Assembly (NCBI GenBank): GCA_963797485.1
Contig: CAWCPF010000002.1
Span: 496,001 to 560,000, forward strand
Length of the DNA stretch: 64,000 bases
Direction of reading: 5' to 3'
From: CAWAND01 sp963797485
GTDB lineage: Bacteria; Chloroflexota; Anaerolineae; Anaerolineales; E44-bin32
Every line of letters starts with the position of its first letter. Position 1 is the stretch's first letter. Shown here piece by piece: positions 53,974 through 62,949 of the stretch. The notes under the pieces are model-generated. The model saw only the letters and a program-made list of their open reading frames with translations. It was not told the DNA's origin and did not search any database. The position numbers and the translations under genes are program-made.

Positions 53974-54447
53974 CTAGGCCAGGTCGTCCGCCGTCAGGCT
54001 GCGTTCCATGACCAGTCCGTCCTCACCATCCCGATAGTAGCGCCGCCACACATCGACGTCCCGGTAGCCCACGCCGGCGTACAGCTCATGCGCCGCCAGG
54101 TTGGAGCGGCGCAGAGTGAGACGGACCCGCGACGTGCCCAGGGCGCGCTCGGCCGCCAATAGCAGCCGGCGCCCGATGCCCTGCCGGCGTGAACCGGGAT
54201 GGACTCCGATCGACGCAATCCACCCTAAGCGGCCGATCCGCCGGTCGCCGATGACGAAGCCTATGATGGCGCCGTCCTGCACCGCCTTCAGCCGCACCGT
54301 GCCGGGAAAGGTCAGCGCTTCAAGGACATCCAGCCAGGTCCACGCATCCGGCCCGAAACACAGCTTCACGAGCCGGTTGAGTGTCCCAAAGTCCCTGACG
54401 CCGGCGGGCTCGATCTGCACCCGTCCGATTGGACCTGGGCCGGACAT
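53974..54447 (-). CDS. GNAT acetyltransferase, RimI-like
   Basis: 157 residues with the acetyl-CoA motif RRQGIGRRLLLAAERAL and the substrate region LRRSNLAAHELYAGVGY, typical of RimI-like N-acetyltransferases. It starts 9 bases after the stomatin gene stop and may belong to that operon. Confidence 0.85.
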   Translation of the reverse strand: MSGPGPIGRVQIEPAGVRDFGTLNRLVKLCFGPDAWTWLDVLEALTFPGTVRLKAVQDGAIIGFVIGDRRIGRLGWIASIGVHPGSRRQGIGRRLLLAAERALGTSRVRLTLRRSNLAAHELYAGVGYRDVDVWRRYYRDGEDGLVMERSLTADDLA

Positions 54448-54456
54448 ACCGGGCGG

Positions 54457-55347
54457 TTACGACTCCGGCCGGAGGAAGTTCGACAGCATGCTGGTGAACT
54501 CCATCGGGAAGATGAACTTGGTCGCCGCGCCGGTTCCAAGGGTCTTCAGCGTCTCGAAATACTGGAGCGTCATCGTCTTCTGATCGATGGTCTGCGCCAC
54601 GGAGAAGATCTGGCCAAGGGCCATCGAGAAGCCCTCCGCCCGCAGCATTTGTGCCTGGCGTTCGCCTTCGGCCTGCAAGATGGACGACTGCTTGTTGCCC
54701 TCGGCCCGAAGGATGGCCGCCTGCTTTTCACCCTCCGCCACGTTGATTTCGGCATCGCGCTGGCCGGTTGATTCGGTGACCACGGCCCGCCGCACACGCT
54801 CTGCGGTCATCTGCCGGTTCATGGCTTCCTGGACTTCCTTGGGCGGGATGATCTCGCGGATCTCGACGTTGGTGACCTTGACCCCCCAGCGCTCGGTCAC
54901 CTCGTCCAGTTTGGTCCGGAGCAGCTGATTGATGCGGTCCCGCTGGGACAGGACATCGTCCAGCGGGATGCCGCCGATGACCGAGCGCAGCGTGGTGGTG
55001 GCCATGCCCTGCGATGCGGCCTCGAAGTTGCCCACCTGCAAGACGCTCTGCATGGCCTCGACCACCTTGTAGTACCAGATGAAGTCGATGGCGATGGGCG
55101 CATTGTCCAGGGTGATGGATGTCTGATGCGGAATTTCGCGGATCTGCTCACGCAGATCAACTTTGATGGCCCGATCGATAAAAGGCAGCAGGATCACCAG
55201 GCCGGGCCCTTTCTCCCCGATGCAGCGCCCGAGGCGAAACACGACCAGTCGTTCGTACTCCTGAGCTACGCGGATAATATTGGCCGCCACCACCAGCACG
55301 GCCAAGGCGGCACCGGCCACCAGACATAAGACAACCACGTATTCCAT
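54457..55347 (-). CDS. SPFH/Band 7 (stomatin-like) membrane protein
   Basis: 296 residues. N-terminal helix (VVLCLVAGAALAVLVVAAN), SPFH domain (YERLVVFRLGRCIGEKGPGLVI; VTNVEIREIIPPKEVQEAM), and a charged coiled coil ending in a hydrophobic tip. Scaffolds lipid microdomains. Next to nfeD, its usual partner. Confidence 0.9.
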   Translation of the reverse strand: MEYVVVLCLVAGAALAVLVVAANIIRVAQEYERLVVFRLGRCIGEKGPGLVILLPFIDRAIKVDLREQIREIPHQTSITLDNAPIAIDFIWYYKVVEAMQSVLQVGNFEAASQGMATTTLRSVIGGIPLDDVLSQRDRINQLLRTKLDEVTERWGVKVTNVEIREIIPPKEVQEAMNRQMTAERVRRAVVTESTGQRDAEINVAEGEKQAAILRAEGNKQSSILQAEGERQAQMLRAEGFSMALGQIFSVAQTIDQKTMTLQYFETLKTLGTGAATKFIFPMEFTSMLSNFLRPES

Positions 55348-55357
55348 AGCAGCCTCC

Positions 55358-55966
55358 TCAAGCAGCTTTTTGATCAGCGATGGGTTGGACGAGGAGCACC
55401 AGGCCCTCCCGTCCGGTCACGCGCACCATGGCGCCCACGGGCACGGCCTCGTCGGCGCGCGCCGACCACATTTCTCCCTGGATGTAGACCGACCCCGTCG
55501 GGTCAAGCGGGGTGCGCACATCGCCAACCTGGCCCAGGATGTCCACCAGGCTGTTGTGGCGCGGGGCTCGATACGCGAGCAGGCCTTTGCGCACGGCGAG
55601 CCAGAAGTAGGCCAACGTCAGCAAGCTGACCCCAGTGGCGAGCACCGGATGGACGGCCAGACTGCCCCCGGGCGCCTGGAACAGCACGACCGATCCAAGA
55701 CTCAGGCAGACAGCCGAGAGCCCCAGCCAGACTCCGCGCTCCCAGCGCCAGACCGACAGGCCGAAGAACACCGCGCCCGCCGCCAGCACCGGGATGGCCC
55801 ACAGGTTGACCGTCAGGTTCAAGAATCCGGCGCCGGTCAGGACCAGTCCGCTCAGCGCCAGCAGCTCCAAAATGCCGGTGCCCGGCGTGACCAGCGCCAG
55901 CGCGATGAGCCAGATCGTGGCCATCAGCGCCAGGTAGACCAGATTGGCAAGCAAAGCAGGATCCAT
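55358..55966 (-). CDS. nfeD: NfeD-family membrane protein (short form)
   Basis: 202 residues: four hydrophobic helices and a C-terminal OB-fold (VDILGQVGDVRTPLDPTGSVYIQGEMWSARADE), as in NfeD1b without the serine-protease part. Pairs with the stomatin gene 10 bases downstream. Confidence 0.9.
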   Translation of the reverse strand: MDPALLANLVYLALMATIWLIALALVTPGTGILELLALSGLVLTGAGFLNLTVNLWAIPVLAAGAVFFGLSVWRWERGVWLGLSAVCLSLGSVVLFQAPGGSLAVHPVLATGVSLLTLAYFWLAVRKGLLAYRAPRHNSLVDILGQVGDVRTPLDPTGSVYIQGEMWSARADEAVPVGAMVRVTGREGLVLLVQPIADQKAA

Positions 55967-56159
55967 ACTCGTTTGGTCACCTCCACCTCGGCTGATGATC
56001 GCACTCTCGCGCCGAGGCCGGCTGGGGACATGTCAGCCAGCAGACACGAGGCCGACATCCCGGGCAGTGAGACCACGAACGAGCGGAATTATACAGTCGG
56101 CCGCCGGGGCGGCCCTCGAATGGGCAATGGTATGATTGCGCCGAGGCTGCGGTCTGCGC

Positions 56160-56912
56160 ATGTTCGACGCTTTCCCGATCGTCTTCAGTCTGGCGAGCTT
56201 GGCCTGCCTGGTGTGGCTGGGCATGATCGAGCCGTTTGCGGGCAGCCTGCTCGACGCCACCACCCTGAAGACTGTCCATCCGGAGCGCCGCATCGACGCC
56301 GGGGTGGCCAGCCTGGCCGGCGGCCTGATCGGCGCCCGGGCCGACTTCTGCCTGGCCCACCTGTCCTATTTCCAACTGCATCCGCTGGAGGCCCTGGCGA
56401 TCTGGCAAGGCGGGCTGGGGTGGGCCGGCGGGGCCATCGGCGCGGTGTTTGCCCTGGCCCTTTTCTGCCGCCTGGCGGGTGTGGGCTTCCGCCGCGTCGC
56501 CGACCTGCTGGCCCTGCCGGCTGTGGCGCTGTCCTTCGCCGTGTGGCTCGGCTGCCAGATTGACGGGTGCGCTTATGGCTTTCACCTCCAACCGGCCTGG
56601 TGGGCCACATCTGCGCCGGACTGGCTCGGGCTGGTGGTGCCGCGCTGGCCGACCCAGATGATCGGCGCTCTGGCGTGCCTGGCGCTCTTTGCAGCGGTCT
56701 ATCGGGCGGCGCCGGCGGCGTGGTTTCGAGCACATCCCGGGGAGCTGGCGGCTTCCGCCGTGGCCGGCATCGCGGCCGTGGCAGCTGGCCTGAGCTTCAC
56801 CCGCGCCGACCCGGCGGGCCAAATTCATGGGTTTCGGCTGGACAGCTTGGAGAGCCTGGCCATCCTGGCCATGGCCCTGGGCGCGTTTGCCTACTGCAGC
56901 CGCGGGCCGTAA
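56160..56912 (+). CDS. Lgt-like membrane protein lacking key catalytic residues, second paralogue
   Basis: About 250 residues and seven helices; starts MFDAFPIVFSLASLACLVW (a TTG at 56136 is possible). The Lgt helix reads IWQGGLGWAGGAIG, where tryptophan replaces the catalytic histidine; the GRLGN loop is LGCQIDGCAYG; the RHPSQ motif reads RWPTQ. It shares the Lgt fold but probably not the reaction. Five bases precede the NAD-synthesis pair ribosome site, so it likely starts that operon. Confidence 0.65.
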   Translation: MFDAFPIVFSLASLACLVWLGMIEPFAGSLLDATTLKTVHPERRIDAGVASLAGGLIGARADFCLAHLSYFQLHPLEALAIWQGGLGWAGGAIGAVFALALFCRLAGVGFRRVADLLALPAVALSFAVWLGCQIDGCAYGFHLQPAWWATSAPDWLGLVVPRWPTQMIGALACLALFAAVYRAAPAAWFRAHPGELAASAVAGIAAVAAGLSFTRADPAGQIHGFRLDSLESLAILAMALGAFAYCSRGP

Positions 56913-56922
56913 AGGAGACAGG

Positions 56923-57825
56923 TTGCCCCCGTTTTCGCTTGGGTTAGCGCAAATCAACACCGTGCTCGGGGATATGCCCCGCAACCTCGAGCATCATCTC
57001 GACCTGATCGCCTCGGCGCGCAAGGACAGGGTCGACTTGCTGGCTTTCCCGGAGCTGTCCCTGACCGGCTATCTCCTGCAAGACATGGTGACCGAAGTGG
57101 CACTCTCACCGGATCGACGCCAGGCGGCTCTGGACCCCCTGCTCCGCGCCAGCCGGGACATCGATCTGCTCGTCGGCTTTGTCGATATGGACGCCCGCTC
57201 GCGCACCTACATCGCCTGCGCCTATTTGTCAGGCGGCCGGATCGTGCAGGTTCACCACAAAGCGTATCTACCGACCTACGGTCTCTTCGACGAAGGCCGG
57301 TTCTTCTCTCCGGGCGACGATCTGGACGCCTTCGACACCCGCTTTGGCCGGCTGGGGGTGCTGATCTGCGAGGAGTTCTGGCATGTGTCCTCCCCGTACC
57401 TGCTGTGGTTGGACGGAGCCGATGTGCTGCTGTTTATGTCGGCGTCACCGGTCCGAGGGTTGACGGCAGCCGGCCAACTGGAATCGGTAACTTGGGTCGA
57501 GCGGGTCAACCAGGCCTATGCGGGTCTGTTCACGGTGCATGTCGCCCACGTCGTCCGGGTCGGTTTCGAGGACGGCCTGCTCTTCGGCGGCCGTTCGACG
57601 GTCTTTGATCCCAACGGGGAACTGATGGCCGCCGGGCCCGAGTTCGAGGAGGCCCTGGTGGTCGCTCAGGTCGATCCCGACCAGGCCCGGCGGAGCCGGA
57701 TCCGCCTGCCGCTGCTGCGGGACGAGCGCGCCGACTGGGTCGAGCGGCAGCTGCACCGCCTTCGCCATCCGGGCCGGGACATCGGCCCAATTGGGGCCAG
57801 TCTGGAGGCGTCCGATGGCAGCTGA
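56923..57825 (+). CDS. Nitrilase-fold glutaminase subunit for NAD synthesis
   Basis: TTG 56923 follows AAGGAG. 300 residues with the three catalytic residues of the fold: E in FPELSLTGY, K in HHKAYLPTYGLFDEGR, and C in GVLICEEFWH. Probably frees ammonia from glutamine for the NAD synthetase encoded next, which it overlaps by 11 bases. Confidence 0.85.
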   Translation: MPPFSLGLAQINTVLGDMPRNLEHHLDLIASARKDRVDLLAFPELSLTGYLLQDMVTEVALSPDRRQAALDPLLRASRDIDLLVGFVDMDARSRTYIACAYLSGGRIVQVHHKAYLPTYGLFDEGRFFSPGDDLDAFDTRFGRLGVLICEEFWHVSSPYLLWLDGADVLLFMSASPVRGLTAAGQLESVTWVERVNQAYAGLFTVHVAHVVRVGFEDGLLFGGRSTVFDPNGELMAAGPEFEEALVVAQVDPDQARRSRIRLPLLRDERADWVERQLHRLRHPGRDIGPIGASLEASDGS

Positions 57826-58648
57826 AACCTCGCCTCTGGCGATCAACACCGATCTGGCCCGGTCCCTGCTGACGAGTTTCATCCGCACCGAGCTCGGGCG
57901 GCATGGCTTCACCCGGGGCGTGCTAGGCGTATCCGGCGGCGTGGACTCGGCGCTGGCCTGCTTCCTTGCGAGCGAGGCGTTGGGGCCGGAAAACGTCCTG
58001 GCCGTGCGCATGCCGCATGCCGACTCATCTCCGGATTCTTTCGAACATGCCGGTTTGGTGATCGCTCAACTCGGGGTTCCGTCGCTTTCCGTCCCGATCA
58101 CCGGGATGCTGGCGCCGCTGGTCGAGCAGTTCCCGGACATGGGTCAGGTTCGGAGCGGCAACGCCAAGGCCCGGGCGCGCATGCTCATCCTTTACGATCA
58201 ATCGGCGGCCTTCAACGGCCTGGTGGTTGGGACCGGCAACAAGACCGAAATCCTGCTTGGCTACACCACCGTGTACGGCGATTCGGCCTGCGCCCTGAAT
58301 CCTTTGGGCGATCTGTACAAGACCCAGGTGCGCCAACTTGCACGCGCCGTGGGTGTGCCAGACGTGATCATCGCCAAGCCCCCCTCGGCCGATCTGTGGG
58401 CCGGTCAAACCGATGAGGGCGAGCTGGGTTACACCTACGAGCGTGTCGATCGCCTGCTCTACTTTCTGGTGGATCAGCGCCACAAGCCGGAAGCGGCGGT
58501 CGAGGCCGGCTACGATCAGGCTTTTGTGGCGCAAGTGCTCGAGCGCGTCCGGCGCCAACATTACAAGCGCGTCATGCCCCCGATCGCCAAACTCAGCCGC
58601 CGAACGGTGGGCTACGATTTTCTCTACCCTCGCGATTGGGGTACCTGA
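57815..58648 (+). CDS. nadE: NAD synthetase, NadE
   Basis: 277 residues from ATG 57815. ATP-binding loop GVSGGVDSALACF, later VVGTGNKTEILLGY and GDLYKTQVRQLA. Makes NAD from deamido-NAD. In most bacteria with this type the glutaminase and synthetase are one chain; here they are separate overlapping genes. Confidence 0.95.
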   Translation: MAAETSPLAINTDLARSLLTSFIRTELGRHGFTRGVLGVSGGVDSALACFLASEALGPENVLAVRMPHADSSPDSFEHAGLVIAQLGVPSLSVPITGMLAPLVEQFPDMGQVRSGNAKARARMLILYDQSAAFNGLVVGTGNKTEILLGYTTVYGDSACALNPLGDLYKTQVRQLARAVGVPDVIIAKPPSADLWAGQTDEGELGYTYERVDRLLYFLVDQRHKPEAAVEAGYDQAFVAQVLERVRRQHYKRVMPPIAKLSRRTVGYDFLYPRDWGT

Positions 58649-58734
58649 GCCGTTCGCCGGCGCGCCGGCCCAGGCGCGTTGACCGTCATTGGGCGCGGGT
58701 GTAGAGTGAACCATCCCAGCCTCCAGGAGCTCTC

Positions 58735-59637
58735 ATGAAGCGAGCCGTCAGCATCAGCATCGGGTCGTCGAAACGCGACAAGGCCGTCGAGATCGACCTG
58801 CTGGGGGAGCGGGTCCGGATTGAACGCATCGGAACCGATGGCGATATGCAGGCCGCCGCCGACCGCTACGCTGAGCTGGACGGCAAGGTCGATGCCTTCG
58901 GCGTCGGCGGCGCCGACCTGGGGTTGGAGGTCGACGGAAGATGGTATCCCCTGTACTCGGTGCAGCCGATGGTGAGCAAGATCAAACTCACACCGGTGGT
59001 GGATGGCACCGGCCTGAAGAACACGCTGGAAGCCGAAGTCGCCCGTATCTTGGACGAGAAGCTCCCTTCACCGCCCGATCCCAAGCGTGCCCTGGTGACC
59101 ATCGGCGCCGACCGCTGGGGCATGACGGTATCGTTTCTGGACGCCGGCTATGAATGCGTCTTTGGGGACCTGATGTTCTCCCTTGGCATCCCCATCGCCC
59201 TGCACTCGCGCCGCAGCTTGACCACGCTGGCCAAAATCCTGATGCCCGTGGCCGGGCGTCTGCCTTTTAAGTGGGTCTACCCGACAGGAGAGCAGCAGGA
59301 GATCCGCACCCCGAAATGGACCCGCTACTATGAGTGGGCGACGGTGATCGCCGGCGACTGCCACTACGTCAAGAAATACATGCCCGATGAGCTGCCGGGC
59401 AAGATCATCGTCACCAACACAACGACCGAAGAAGACGTGGCGCTCTTCAAATCGGCCGGCATCCGTTACCTGGTGACCACGACCCCGGTGCTCGAGGGCC
59501 GGTCGTTTGGCACCAACATGATGGAGGCGGCTCTGGTGGCGGCGGCGGGGAAGGGCCGGACGCTTACGCGCCAAGAACTTCGTGAATTCCTTCACAAACT
59601 TCATCTGGAGCCGCAGGTCCACACGCTCAACCCATGA
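58735..59637 (+). CDS. Conserved hypothetical protein, 300 aa
   Basis: A soluble alpha/beta protein with TIGADRWGMTVSFLDAGYECVFGD and a later VTNTTTEEDVALFKSAGIRYLVTTTPVL, which look like two Rossmann-like halves. I do not recognise the family with certainty. It overlaps the next gene by 4 bases. A GTGAA-N4-TTCAC palindrome lies inside the coding end (59580-59597), where it encodes REFLHK. Confidence 0.7.
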   Translation: MKRAVSISIGSSKRDKAVEIDLLGERVRIERIGTDGDMQAAADRYAELDGKVDAFGVGGADLGLEVDGRWYPLYSVQPMVSKIKLTPVVDGTGLKNTLEAEVARILDEKLPSPPDPKRALVTIGADRWGMTVSFLDAGYECVFGDLMFSLGIPIALHSRRSLTTLAKILMPVAGRLPFKWVYPTGEQQEIRTPKWTRYYEWATVIAGDCHYVKKYMPDELPGKIIVTNTTTEEDVALFKSAGIRYLVTTTPVLEGRSFGTNMMEAALVAAAGKGRTLTRQELREFLHKLHLEPQVHTLNP

Positions 59638-60086
59638 GCCGCAATAGCCCGCCAACCCTGATCCATCAACGTCACCGCCGTGGCTCTGTCCAGCCCGTGC
59701 ACAACCGCGCCGATTTCAACCGCAAAGTGTACGAGATTGTGCGGGCCATCCCGCCCGGTCGGGTTATGACCTACGGCGACGTGGCGGCGCTGATACCATC
59801 TCCGCAATCCGTGGATCCTCTGGCCTTCCGGCACGTGCGCGCCCGCTGGGTCGGCTATGCGCTGGCCGATTGCACCGAGGAGCTTCCCTGGCAGCGCGTG
59901 GTCAATGCCCACGGCCGCATCAGCCCTCGGCTGGGCGAGGGTCCTCCCGTCCAGCGGGTCTTGCTCGAAGCCGAAGGCGTGACGTTCGACCACCGCGGCA
60001 CACTCGATTTGGCTCGGCTTGCCTGGTCCCCAAGCAGGCACTGGCTCCGGGCCCGCGGCCTGATTCACCCGACCGAAGAAGCCTGA
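59634..60086 (+). CDS. Alkyltransferase-like protein (ATL), MGMT family without catalytic cysteine
   Basis: 150 residues. The Ogt/Ada DNA-binding part (NRKVYEIVRAIPPGRVMTYGDVAALI) is intact. The active-site PCHR of methyltransferases is replaced by PWQRV, as in ATLs. These bind O6-alkylguanine and hand it to nucleotide excision repair rather than repairing it. Confidence 0.9.
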   Translation: MSRNSPPTLIHQRHRRGSVQPVHNRADFNRKVYEIVRAIPPGRVMTYGDVAALIPSPQSVDPLAFRHVRARWVGYALADCTEELPWQRVVNAHGRISPRLGEGPPVQRVLLEAEGVTFDHRGTLDLARLAWSPSRHWLRARGLIHPTEEA

Positions 60087-60113
60087 CGCCTGGGGACTGA
60101 TGGAGGGGCTGGC

Positions 60114-60893
60114 ATGAATGCGTTCGTGGCAGCCGGCGGGGTTCCCGGGCCGGACGATCTGTTGTTCGATCTGTGCCGGGGGAAGCCCAAAGCCTTGCTC
60201 GAGGTGGCCGGCAAACCCATGGTCCAGTGGGTCATCGACGCGCTGGATGGCGCGGCCCACATCCGGCACATCACCGTCGTCGGGCTGGACCCCGGCGCCG
60301 GCCTGGCGAGCCGCAAACCGCTGGACTACATCCCCGACCAGGGCGGACTGCTGCACAACATGCTCGGCGGACTGGCCCATGTGCGCCAGCTAAATCCCGA
60401 AGACGAGTTTGCCCTGTATTCCGCCGCCGATATTCCTGGTGTGACCTCCCAGATGGTCGATTGGCGGGCTGAATTGGCGCTCGAGTCTCGAGTGGACATC
60501 GATTACGTGGCCGTCGAACGAAAGGTGATGGAGGCTCGGTTCCCGGCCTCCCGCCGCTCGTACATCAGGTTCAAAGATGCCGAGGTATGCGGCTCCGACA
60601 TGAACGTGATCCGAACTTCGCTCGCCGTCCGCGAGGGCATGTGGGATCGACTCATCGGGGCCCGCAAGCACCCGATGCAGCAGGCGGCCATGCTGGGGTA
60701 TGGCACGCTGCTGCTGGTCTTGCTTAGGCGTCTGACTATCCAGGCCGCGGAGAAGCGCATCACCCGGCGGCTGAATCTCGAGGGCCGGGTCCACTTATCC
60801 CCCTACGCGGAGATCGCCATGGACGTCGACAAACCGCACCAATACCAGATCCTTGATGAAGACCTGCAAGGACGGGTTGCCGTTCAGCCCTGA
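60114..60893 (+). CDS. MobA-like nucleotidyltransferase
   Basis: 259 residues. Starts MNAFVAAGGVPGPDDLLF ... GKPKALLEVAGKPMVQWVIDAL, the glycine/lysine loop of NTP-transferases, then FALYSAADIPGVT with a metal-binding aspartate and HPMQQAAMLGYG. Likely makes a nucleotide-sugar or similar activated compound. It overlaps the PAP2 gene start. Confidence 0.85.
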   Translation: MNAFVAAGGVPGPDDLLFDLCRGKPKALLEVAGKPMVQWVIDALDGAAHIRHITVVGLDPGAGLASRKPLDYIPDQGGLLHNMLGGLAHVRQLNPEDEFALYSAADIPGVTSQMVDWRAELALESRVDIDYVAVERKVMEARFPASRRSYIRFKDAEVCGSDMNVIRTSLAVREGMWDRLIGARKHPMQQAAMLGYGTLLLVLLRRLTIQAAEKRITRRLNLEGRVHLSPYAEIAMDVDKPHQYQILDEDLQGRVAVQP

Positions 60894-61408
60894 TGAGAGC
60901 ACGCCTGGTCGACTGGGATGCCCGATGGACGGCGCGGCTGTCGGTGGCTGAGACGCCGGGCCCGCTGCGAAGCGCGGCTGCCGTGCTGGCCCATTCAGGC
61001 GACTCGTGGTTCTGGCTTTTGGGGCTGGCAGCGGTGTTCTTCCTCGGGTCGCCCGACTCCCGCCCCCTGGTTCTGGGGATGGCGGCCGCCATCGTAATCA
61101 CCGCCGTGGCTGTATTGGGGTTGAAGGTCATCGTTCGCCGGCGGCGCCCAGAAGGCACCTGGGGCAGCATCTACCGGAAAACTGATCCGCATTCGTTTCC
61201 ATCCGGCCACGCCGCCCGGGCCGTCTTGCTCGCGGTGCTATTCCTCGGCTGGGTTCCCGGCTGGCCGGGTCTTGTGCTCCTGGTGTGGGCCCCACTGGTC
61301 GTGTTAGCCAGGGTGGCCATGGGGGTTCACTTCCTGGTGGACGCGCTGGCCGGCGCCGTCCTGGGCCTGGCCGCCGGCCTGCTCTGCCTGGCGCTTCTCC
61401 CCGTCTGA
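60893..61408 (+). CDS. PAP2-family membrane phosphatase
   Basis: 171 residues, five or six helices. All three motifs present: KVIVRRRRP (about residue 80), PSGH (SFPSGHAARAV) and RVAMGVHFLVDALAG. Acts on lipid phosphates. Starts 1 base into the stop of the nucleotidyltransferase gene. Confidence 0.9.
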   Translation: MRARLVDWDARWTARLSVAETPGPLRSAAAVLAHSGDSWFWLLGLAAVFFLGSPDSRPLVLGMAAAIVITAVAVLGLKVIVRRRRPEGTWGSIYRKTDPHSFPSGHAARAVLLAVLFLGWVPGWPGLVLLVWAPLVVLARVAMGVHFLVDALAGAVLGLAAGLLCLALLPV

Positions 61409-61428
61409 TCCCGGCACGGAATCATGAA

Positions 61429-61460
61429 GGGGCTGTCTCAATACCACGTGAGACAGCCCC
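61429..61460. terminator. Terminator between convergent genes
   Basis: 12-bp perfect stem (61429-61440 with 61449-61460) and 8-base loop, then ATTTCC. Shares its stem sequence GGGGCTGTCTC with the terminator at 28173. Confidence 0.75.
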
Positions 61461-61492
61461 ATTTCCGTTCAAGAACCCCCACCTCTCCGAAG

Positions 61493-62894
61493 TCAGCGCG
61501 GGACGAACCAATCCGCTCCCAGGATCACGGCCAGGTCCACATCGTTGTCGGGGTTGGCCTGGCTCAGGATCTGGCTTTCGGAAAGATTCATGAGTTCCAT
61601 CAAATAGCGCGCCGTGTACGGCTTGCCGGTGTAGTCGATGATGATCGACTTGGCGTAGTCCAGGCGATCGGCGTTGCCAACCGTGGCGACGTTGAGGCCC
61701 TGGGCGCGCAGATAGTCTGCGGTCGAGCCGGCCAGGCCTTCGACCCCGGCGCCGTTCAAGACCGCGAGCTTGGCACTTTCCTGCTGGGCCGCCGCGGACG
61801 GGTCGTCGGTCGAAATAGACGGTCCGATGGCGCCAGTGACGGTGAAGATTTGGTCACGCAGGATTCGGATTTGATCCGGATTGGGCCGGAGGACCTGCGC
61901 CCCATCCGGGAGCGTCTCAAACTCAACCATATCCGGGGGGCTGATGATCCCCTTGGTGATGCTGTCCGGCGCAATGTCGAGCGCCAAGAGGGCCAAGCGG
62001 AGCATCTGGTCGAAGGTCAGGTTGGTCCGCACACCGGCGGCCAGCTCTTGATACAGGGCCGGAGCCTTGGTCACCAGCGTCGGGATCATGTTCTTGCCCA
62101 GGATCCGGTCTCGCACAGCCAGGGCGACCTGCTGCTGGCGCTGGGCGCGATCGAAATCCCCGCCCTCGGACTTGCGGACGCGGGCATAGGCAAGCGCATC
62201 GGCACCGTTGAGATGAGTTCCTTTGCCTCCAAACAGCAGATGGCTTTCGTGGCCGATCGGCGAAATCTTGATCGTCTCGGAGATATAGACGTCGATCCCG
62301 CCAATCTCGTCGATCATCTCCTCAAAAGAGTGGAAATCGATCACGGCATAGTACTGGATCGGGACCCCGATGAAGCCTTCGACTGTCTTCATCGCCAGGC
62401 CCGGTCCCCCTCCCGGCAGCTTGTAGGTTTCGCCCAGGAAATAGGCCGTGTTGATGCGGTTGTGTTCGAAGCCTGGGATGTCGACCCAAAGGTCTCGCGG
62501 GATCGAAAGCATGCCCGCCGTGTGTGTCACTGGATCGATGGTCACCAGCATCATCGAATCGGTGCGTGGCGGACCGTCGCCGGTGAGCCAATCCCGGTAG
62601 TCTAGGCCCATGAGCAAAATGGTGATTTCGGTCCGTCCCGTCCCAGGGTTTGGCCACTTCGTCCAACGGGGCGATGGTGGGTGTGACCCCCGGCGCGCTG
62701 GTGGGTCCGGCGCCGGAAGGGCCGAGACTGAAAGAAGGGAAGCCGGTGCCGTTCCAGGAGGCGGCCAGTCCACGGACGGTGCTGAAGATCAAAGCGCCCG
62801 AAAGCGCCGCAGCCAGGGTGAAGGCGGCAGCCAACCCCCAGACCAGCCGGTCCGGGAAACTTCGATCTCGGCGATTTACTCTTACGCTTCGCAT
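61493..62894 (-). CDS. LytR-CpsA-Psr (LCP) family protein with LytR_C domain, one frameshift
   Basis: About 466 residues after repair. N-terminal signal anchor (LVWGLAAAFTLAAALSGALIF), LCP domain (ITILLMGLDYRDW, RTDSMMLVTIDP, SIPRDLWVDIPGF, YARVRKSEGGDFDRAQRQQQ), and C-terminal LytR_C (KLAVLNGAGVEGLAGSTADY). An extra base near 62634 separates KPWD from GRTEIT. LCP enzymes attach polymers to the cell wall outside the membrane. Confidence 0.9.
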
Positions 62895-62949
62895 ACCTGG
62901 GTCTTGTCAGCCTTCGATGCCTCGAGCCGGGCAAACGCGGCGGATTATA

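Noticed and set aside
59580..59597. Operator inside the end of the 300-aa gene
   Set aside because: Counted in the enrichment but not listed as a site of its own, because it encodes part of a normal helix (REFLHK) and may be chance.
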